Assembly (NCBI RefSeq): GCF_027474405.1
Contig: NZ_CP114871.1
Span: forward strand, 1,993,001 to 2,057,000
Reading direction: 5' to 3'
DNA: 64,000 nt
DNA from: Caulobacter sp. NIBR2454
GTDB taxonomy: Bacteria > Pseudomonadota > Alphaproteobacteria > Caulobacterales > Caulobacteraceae
Numbering within the stretch: the stretch's first letter is position 1; each line of letters opens with the position of its first letter. This document shows positions 59,837 to 64,000 of this stretch, in pieces. Both the position numbers and the translations under genes were made by a program. The notes under the pieces are model-generated. The model worked only from the letters and a program-made list of their open reading frames with translations. It ran no database searches and was not told where the DNA came from.

Positions 59837-60924
59837 CGGAACGGCGGCGCGTAAAGCAGCCCTGGCCGCGGCGCGTTCCACAGGGCGTTCAGCCCCCGCT
59901 CCAGCCGTAGCGGCGAGCCCGCGCCCACATTGCGCTCGAATATCTCGCTGTAATTGCCTACCGCCTGAATGGCCCGGAAGGCGAAGGCGTCGTCCAAACC
60001 GATCTTGCCGCCATAGCCCGCTTCCACGCCCAGCAGGCGACGAACCTCCGGCGCCGTCGAGTTCTCCGCCATCTCGCCGACGTTCTTCGATGTGACGCCC
60101 AGTTCCTCGCCCAGGATCAGGGCGTTCAGGGTCCAGCGAACCAGATCGGTCCACGCGGGATCATTCTGCCGAACCGCCAAGGCCAGAGGCTCCTTGGAGA
60201 TCACGTCCGGCAGGATCACGTGCTGGCCAGGATTGCTGGCCACCGACCGGGCCGAGGCCAGGGCCGAGATGTCGGCGCTTAAAACATCGCAGCCCTCGGT
60301 CTGGTAGATTTCGCGCGCCTTCTCGTTCGATGCCGCCGGCACCGCCGTGAAAGTCAGGCCGTTGGCCCGGAAATAGTCGGTCAGGTTGTTCTGGCTGGTC
60401 GAGCCGGACTGCACGCAAACCCGCGCTCCGTTCAGTTCCAGCGCGCTTTGCAGGTTCAGCGCCTTGCGCGCCAGGAAGCCTTGCCCGTCGTAATAAGCGA
60501 TGCCTGCGAAATCGACCCCCTCACCCGCATCACGGCTGAAGGTCCAACTGGTGCTGCGGGCCAAAAGATCAATCTTCCCGTCGCGCAGCATCTCGATGCG
60601 GTTCTCCGCCGTGACCGGCACGAAGTTCACCGCATCAGCATCGCCAAGCGCCGCGGCCGCAACGGCGCGGCACAGGTCGATGGAGAAGCCGCGCCAGACA
60701 CCCCGATTGTCGCGGAACGAGAAGCCGGAAAGGCCCTGATCTACGCCACAGTTCAGCCGCCCCCGGGCGACGACCGCCCGCAGCGTCTCGCTCTGGGCCG
60801 CCCGATCGGAAGACACCGGCAGCTCCTTGCCCGGAGCCGGCGCGGGCGCCTGCGCGGCGCGCTCGCCACAAGCTCCGACCGCGAGGGCCAGTAGCACCGA
60901 GGCGACGACGACGCGATTGGACAC
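59833..60924 (-). CDS. Amino-acid-binding lipoprotein (AapJ/BztA-like)
   Basis: The 363-residue protein resembles the periplasmic general amino-acid receptors AapJ and BztA (LNCGVDQGLSGFSFRDNRGV, AVAAAALGDADAVNFVPVTAENR, IDLLARSTSWTFSRDAGEG). Translation starts at GTG (60924) with AAGGAG upstream. The lipobox VGAC (Cys19) makes it a membrane-anchored lipoprotein, unlike most family members. No permease or ATPase gene lies nearby. Flanking cysK, sseA and metC hint at a sulfur amino acid, which is inference. Confidence 0.82.
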   Translation of the reverse strand: MSNRVVVASVLLALAVGACGERAAQAPAPAPGKELPVSSDRAAQSETLRAVVARGRLNCGVDQGLSGFSFRDNRGVWRGFSIDLCRAVAAAALGDADAVNFVPVTAENRIEMLRDGKIDLLARSTSWTFSRDAGEGVDFAGIAYYDGQGFLARKALNLQSALELNGARVCVQSGSTSQNNLTDYFRANGLTFTAVPAASNEKAREIYQTEGCDVLSADISALASARSVASNPGQHVILPDVISKEPLALAVRQNDPAWTDLVRWTLNALILGEELGVTSKNVGEMAENSTAPEVRRLLGVEAGYGGKIGLDDAFAFRAIQAVGNYSEIFERNVGAGSPLRLERGLNALWNAPRPGLLYAPPFR

Positions 60925-61006
60925 GAAACTGCTCCTTCGTCCTTGACCGGCAAGGCGATATGACGCCTGAAGTTTCAAGTTTGTATGGTCGAGTACGTCA
61001 ACCCAA

Positions 61007-62164
61007 ATGGACGAAGAAACCCGTCTGATCCGCGCTGGCGCCAAAATAGGCGCCTTGGCCCGCACGGTGAACCCTCCGGTTCAGCGCGGTTCGACCGTCC
61101 TGATGCCCGACGCGGCGTCCCTCTACGACGATGGACAAAAGACCTACGGCCTGGAAGGTTTCGCCTCGCACGACGCTCTCGCCGAAGGTCTGTGCGCCCT
61201 GGAAGGCGCCAGGGACGTCCAACTCTACCCCTCGGGCCTCGCCGCGATCACAGCGCCGCTGGTCGCCCTGCTCAAGACCGGCGACGACGTTCTGATCGTC
61301 GACAGCGTCTACAAACCCACCCGCCGCTTCGCGGGCGACGTCCTTGCCCGCTTCGGCGTCTCGGTCCGCTACTACGATCCTGCCCTCGACGCTGACAGCC
61401 TGATGGCCCTGGTCGAGCCGGCGACGCGGCTGATCCTGCTGGAGGCCCCCGGCTCGTTGACCTTCGAGATGCAGGACGTGCCCGCCATCGCCGCAGCGGC
61501 CAAGGCGCGCGGGGTCCTGACCATGATAGACAATACCTGGGCCGCCGGACTGCTGTTCAAGCCGCTGGCCCACGGCGTGGATATCAGCGTCCAGGCCCTC
61601 ACCAAGTACGTCGGCGGCCATTCGGACCTGCTTATGGGCTCGGCCGCCACGGTCGATCCGGAGCTTGGCCGGCTACTCAAGGCCGGCTTCACCAACGCCG
61701 GCTGGGGCATCTCGCCCGACGACGCCTATCTGGCCGTCCGGGGCCTGCGCACGCTCAAGACCCGCCTCGACCGCCATGGCGCGAGCGGACTGGCCGTGGC
61801 CCGCTGGATGGAGCGCCAGCCGGAGGTCGTGCGGGTCATGCACCCTGGTCTGGAGAGCGATCCGGGTCACGCCCTGTGGAAGCGCGATTTCAGCGGCGCC
61901 TGCGGCCTGTTCGGCGCCGTCCTGCGGCCTGCCTCGAACAAGGCGGTGCTGAGCTTCCTCGACGCGCTCGAACTGTTCGGCCTAGGCTTCTCTTGGGGCG
62001 GCTACGAGAGCCTGGCCATCCACTGCGACCCGCAGGTGCGCTCCAGCCGCCCTGGCCTGGACCTTGGCGGCCCGCTGATCCGCCTGCATGTGGGGCTTGA
62101 GGGGCCTGACGACCTGATCGCTGACCTGCGCCGCGCCCTGGACGTCTACGCGGAACATTTCTGA
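61007..62164 (+). CDS. metC: Cystathionine beta-lyase
   Basis: The PLP enzyme splits cystathionine to homocysteine, pyruvate and ammonia in methionine synthesis. The 385-residue protein shows LYPSGLAAITAPLVALLKTGDDVL, YDDGQKTYGLEGF, and the PLP-Lys region DISVQALTKYVGGHSDLLMGS. It is divergent from the binding-protein gene over an 82-base gap. No SAM riboswitch seen upstream. Confidence 0.92.
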   Translation: MDEETRLIRAGAKIGALARTVNPPVQRGSTVLMPDAASLYDDGQKTYGLEGFASHDALAEGLCALEGARDVQLYPSGLAAITAPLVALLKTGDDVLIVDSVYKPTRRFAGDVLARFGVSVRYYDPALDADSLMALVEPATRLILLEAPGSLTFEMQDVPAIAAAAKARGVLTMIDNTWAAGLLFKPLAHGVDISVQALTKYVGGHSDLLMGSAATVDPELGRLLKAGFTNAGWGISPDDAYLAVRGLRTLKTRLDRHGASGLAVARWMERQPEVVRVMHPGLESDPGHALWKRDFSGACGLFGAVLRPASNKAVLSFLDALELFGLGFSWGGYESLAIHCDPQVRSSRPGLDLGGPLIRLHVGLEGPDDLIADLRRALDVYAEHF

Positions 62165-62266
62165 ACCGCGGCCCTTCCGCGCAGCTAACCCGCGTCAACC
62201 CTATCGCGACCTTTTTGCGCTAAGGACCCTGTTGAACGGGCGAAAGCCCGCCTCTGGGGATGCGCC

Positions 62267-63010
62267 TTGGCCGCCTATACGTTCAGAACGACCAACGTCG
62301 AGACCGCGTTCAAGAACGCCTTGCGCGTCACAAGCCTGACGCCTGAGCTGGCCAAAAGCGCGGCGCTGGTCACGACGTCGGTGGCGCTGGACGGCTGGAC
62401 CCCGCGTCAGGTCGCTTGGCAGATGTTCGACGTCACCAAGCAAACCACCTCGGTCGCCTTGGGCGCCTATCAGTTCTTCACCGGCCTGACCCCGACGGCG
62501 GCGGGCCTGGACTGGCTGGTCAATTCGCCCAGCAACCTCACCGACCTGAACGACGGCTACTACACCCGCTTCACCCTCGAAAACCGCTACATCAACTTCG
62601 CGGCCAACCTCGGGATCGTCGGCGAGGGGCGCGACGTCTTCGCCGCCGCTTACAAACCCCTGACCTTCGCCCAGGCGGTGGAGAAGGCCTACGACACCAT
62701 CATCGGCTTTCCCTATGCGCTTGGTGCGGGGATCGAGCCGACCGACGCCCTGATCGACATCGTCGGGCGCGAGGCCTACTTCAAGAACTTCGCCGCCACC
62801 CGCATGCCGGCCTACGATCAGGATCTGGCCAGCAAGGCCGCCATGGTCGGCTACATCATGGCCGAGGCCATCAAGGCCGAGGTCGGCGTGTACGCCCGCG
62901 CCATTGAGAACTTCTACCTCGACATATCCGACGGCTCAGCCGAGCATCACGTCAGTCTGGTGGGGGTCTACGGACCCGACTCGCCGATCGACGACCTGGG
63001 CTGGGGCTGA
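62267..63010 (+). CDS. Stand-alone RsaA N-terminal (S-layer anchoring)-domain-like protein
   Basis: The 247-residue protein matches, from memory of the RsaA sequence, the first ~240 residues of the Caulobacter S-layer protein, the part that binds LPS O-antigen. Shared blocks at residues ~68-147 include YQFFTG, AAGLD, DLND, ENR-x-INF and AYD-x-IIG, with ISDGS near the end matching LSDGA. It stops at the NTD boundary and lacks the calcium-binding lattice domain and the C-terminal type I secretion signal. No Sec signal peptide. Start is TTG (62267) with GGGGA upstream. Confidence 0.85.
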   Translation: MAAYTFRTTNVETAFKNALRVTSLTPELAKSAALVTTSVALDGWTPRQVAWQMFDVTKQTTSVALGAYQFFTGLTPTAAGLDWLVNSPSNLTDLNDGYYTRFTLENRYINFAANLGIVGEGRDVFAAAYKPLTFAQAVEKAYDTIIGFPYALGAGIEPTDALIDIVGREAYFKNFAATRMPAYDQDLASKAAMVGYIMAEAIKAEVGVYARAIENFYLDISDGSAEHHVSLVGVYGPDSPIDDLGWG

Positions 63011-63029
63011 GGGGATCAGGGGACAGATC

Positions 63030-63725
63030 GTGGCGCTCGCCGACCTCCGCACCCGATCCGTCGTGACCCTGCTTGCGGGCCTGGCCGCGCTCGGCGGCGT
63101 CGCGGGCTGCGCCTATGTCGCCCCGCCCCAGACCTTGGCCGAATCCGTCGCCGCCGATCCCATGCTGCGCGGACGCCTTGGCGACGGCCCTCGCATGCGT
63201 CGCCTGACTGACGACGACTTCCTCGGCCGTCCCATGGATAGCGCCATCCTGCGCCAGGTCCGCGCCGCCATGTCGGGCGGCGAGCGCGAATGTCTCGCCC
63301 AAGCCGTCTATTACGAAGCCCGCGGTGAAAGCGAGGCCGGCCAGGCCGCCATCGCCGCCGTGGTCATGAACCGTGTGCGCAGCCCGCGCTATCCCAAGTC
63401 CGTCTGCGAAGTGGTGTTCCAGGGCGCGCCGCGTCGCGGCTGCCAGTTCAGCTTCGCCTGCAACGGCGCCATGCTTGCGACCCCGCCGCGCGGCGCCGCC
63501 TGGCGCAAGGCCCGCGATGTCGCCGACGCCGTCCTGGCGGGGCAGGCTGGCCACGAGGTCGGAAACGCCCTCAGCTTTCACGCTGACTACGTGAATCCGT
63601 CCTGGGCGTCCGTTCTGCCTCGCATCACCCAAATCGGCAGCCACAAGTTCTATGGCGCGGCGAAGAAGGTGCGAGTGGTAGAGCGCACGCTCGAACTTCC
63701 CGAACCCTCGACCACCATCGAATAG
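63030..63725 (+). CDS. SleB-type cell-wall hydrolase, lipoprotein
   Basis: The 231-residue protein has a Hydrolase_2 (SleB) domain: CLAQAVYYEARGESEAGQAA with the catalytic Glu, VVMNRVRSPRYPKSVCEVVF, and GCQFSFACNG. Family members cleave peptidoglycan. It starts at GTG (63030) with AGGGGA upstream, 19 bases after the RsaA-like gene. A lipobox VAGC at Cys27 makes it a probable envelope lipoprotein. Confidence 0.88.
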   Translation: MALADLRTRSVVTLLAGLAALGGVAGCAYVAPPQTLAESVAADPMLRGRLGDGPRMRRLTDDDFLGRPMDSAILRQVRAAMSGGERECLAQAVYYEARGESEAGQAAIAAVVMNRVRSPRYPKSVCEVVFQGAPRRGCQFSFACNGAMLATPPRGAAWRKARDVADAVLAGQAGHEVGNALSFHADYVNPSWASVLPRITQIGSHKFYGAAKKVRVVERTLELPEPSTTIE

Positions 63726-63779
63726 CGGCGAACCGAAAGCTTGGCCGTGCGTTGAAAGCCCGAAACGGAGCTTTACCGC

Positions 63780-64000
63780 ATGACCCTGATCCGCCCCCTC
63801 ACCCACGCCGCCATCGTCGCTGTCGCCCTTTTCACCGTCAGCGCCTGTAGCGATGACTCCGGCAAGGCCCAGAAGACCCAGGGCAAGATCGAGTCCGGCG
63901 TCGGCTCGCTCACCGGCAACGAGGAGCTGAAGCGCGAGGGCAAGAAGAATGAGGTCGTTGGCGGCGTCAAATCAGCCGGCAGCGAGCTGAAGGGCGCGAT
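63780..64000 (+). CDS. CsbD-like lipoprotein (3' end cut by window)
   Basis: At least 73 residues are visible from the ATG at 63780, with a GGAG ribosome-binding site. A signal peptide ends in the lipobox VSAC (Cys23), then a Lys/Glu/Gly-rich CsbD-type sequence (KAQKTQGKIESGVGSLTGNEELK) follows. CsbD proteins are stress-associated in many bacteria; a lipid-anchored form is less usual. The C-terminus lies outside the window. Confidence 0.8.
   Translation, partial: MTLIRPLTHAAIVAVALFTVSACSDDSGKAQKTQGKIESGVGSLTGNEELKREGKKNEVVGGVKSAGSELKGA

Noticed and set aside
60925..61006. SAM riboswitch before metC
   Set aside because: The 82-base divergent gap is too short and shows no SAM-II-like fold.

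Overview
The window is a GC-rich (roughly two-thirds G+C, estimated by eye) alphaproteobacterial chromosome segment, and everything points to Caulobacter or a very close relative. It carries the rpsB-tsf-pyrH-frr-uppS-cdsA-dxr-mmpA block, a 14-gene nuo operon with small accessory ORFs, lon next to clpX and cicA, an SOS-controlled sidA next to dnaE, and a protein matching the N-terminal anchoring domain of the Caulobacter S-layer protein RsaA. No rRNA, phage, insertion sequence, integrase or CRISPR array was seen. The left ~46 kb is conserved housekeeping sequence; the right ~18 kb is a more mixed set of genes.

Layout. 1-7.5 kb (minus strand): MmpA/RseP protease (cut by the window edge), Dxr, CdsA, UppS, Frr, PyrH, EF-Ts and S2, i.e. 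translation factors plus the isoprenoid, undecaprenyl and phospholipid precursor pathway. 7.6-11.6 kb: a GFA-type protein, DnaE and the 30-residue SidA, whose promoter has a LexA box lying between its -35 and -10. 11.6-12.3 kb: a divergent methyltransferase-like gene. 12.25-16.0 kb (minus): a degenerate RNase H-like protein, LolD, LolC/E and ProS, preceded by a hairpin-rich 300-bp interval. 16.3-20.2 kb (minus): DUF1467, methylmalonyl-CoA epimerase, RNase J, type III pantothenate kinase and biotin ligase, which continue the nuo operon by overlap or contact. 20.2-35.4 kb (minus): nuoA-N, with two small membrane ORFs between nuoE and nuoF and a lipoprotein-like ORF between nuoH and nuoI. 35.7-40.3 kb: tRNA-Asp, a lipoprotein, a TorF-like outer-membrane protein, a glycosyltransferase, a glycine-zipper protein, a small membrane protein, a VOC protein, tRNA-Val and HU. 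40.4-46.7 kb: Lon, an MHS-type transporter, ClpX and divergent CicA.

46.7-64 kb: periplasmic trehalase, a 56-residue protein, a DMT permease and RecG on the plus strand; DUF3089, HldD and KdsA on the minus strand (LPS inner-core sugars); then PhrB, Cfa, CysK, SseA and a GNAT on plus, an amino-acid-binding lipoprotein on minus, then MetC, the RsaA-NTD-like protein, a SleB-type hydrolase lipoprotein and a CsbD-like lipoprotein (cut by the edge).

The most notable items are the stand-alone RsaA N-terminal-domain-like protein at 62.3-63.0 kb, the sidA-dnaE unit under a LexA box, an RNase H-like protein missing two catalytic acids, the structured proS leader, a trehalase ribosome-binding site buried in a perfect hairpin, and the absence of clpP beside clpX-cicA.
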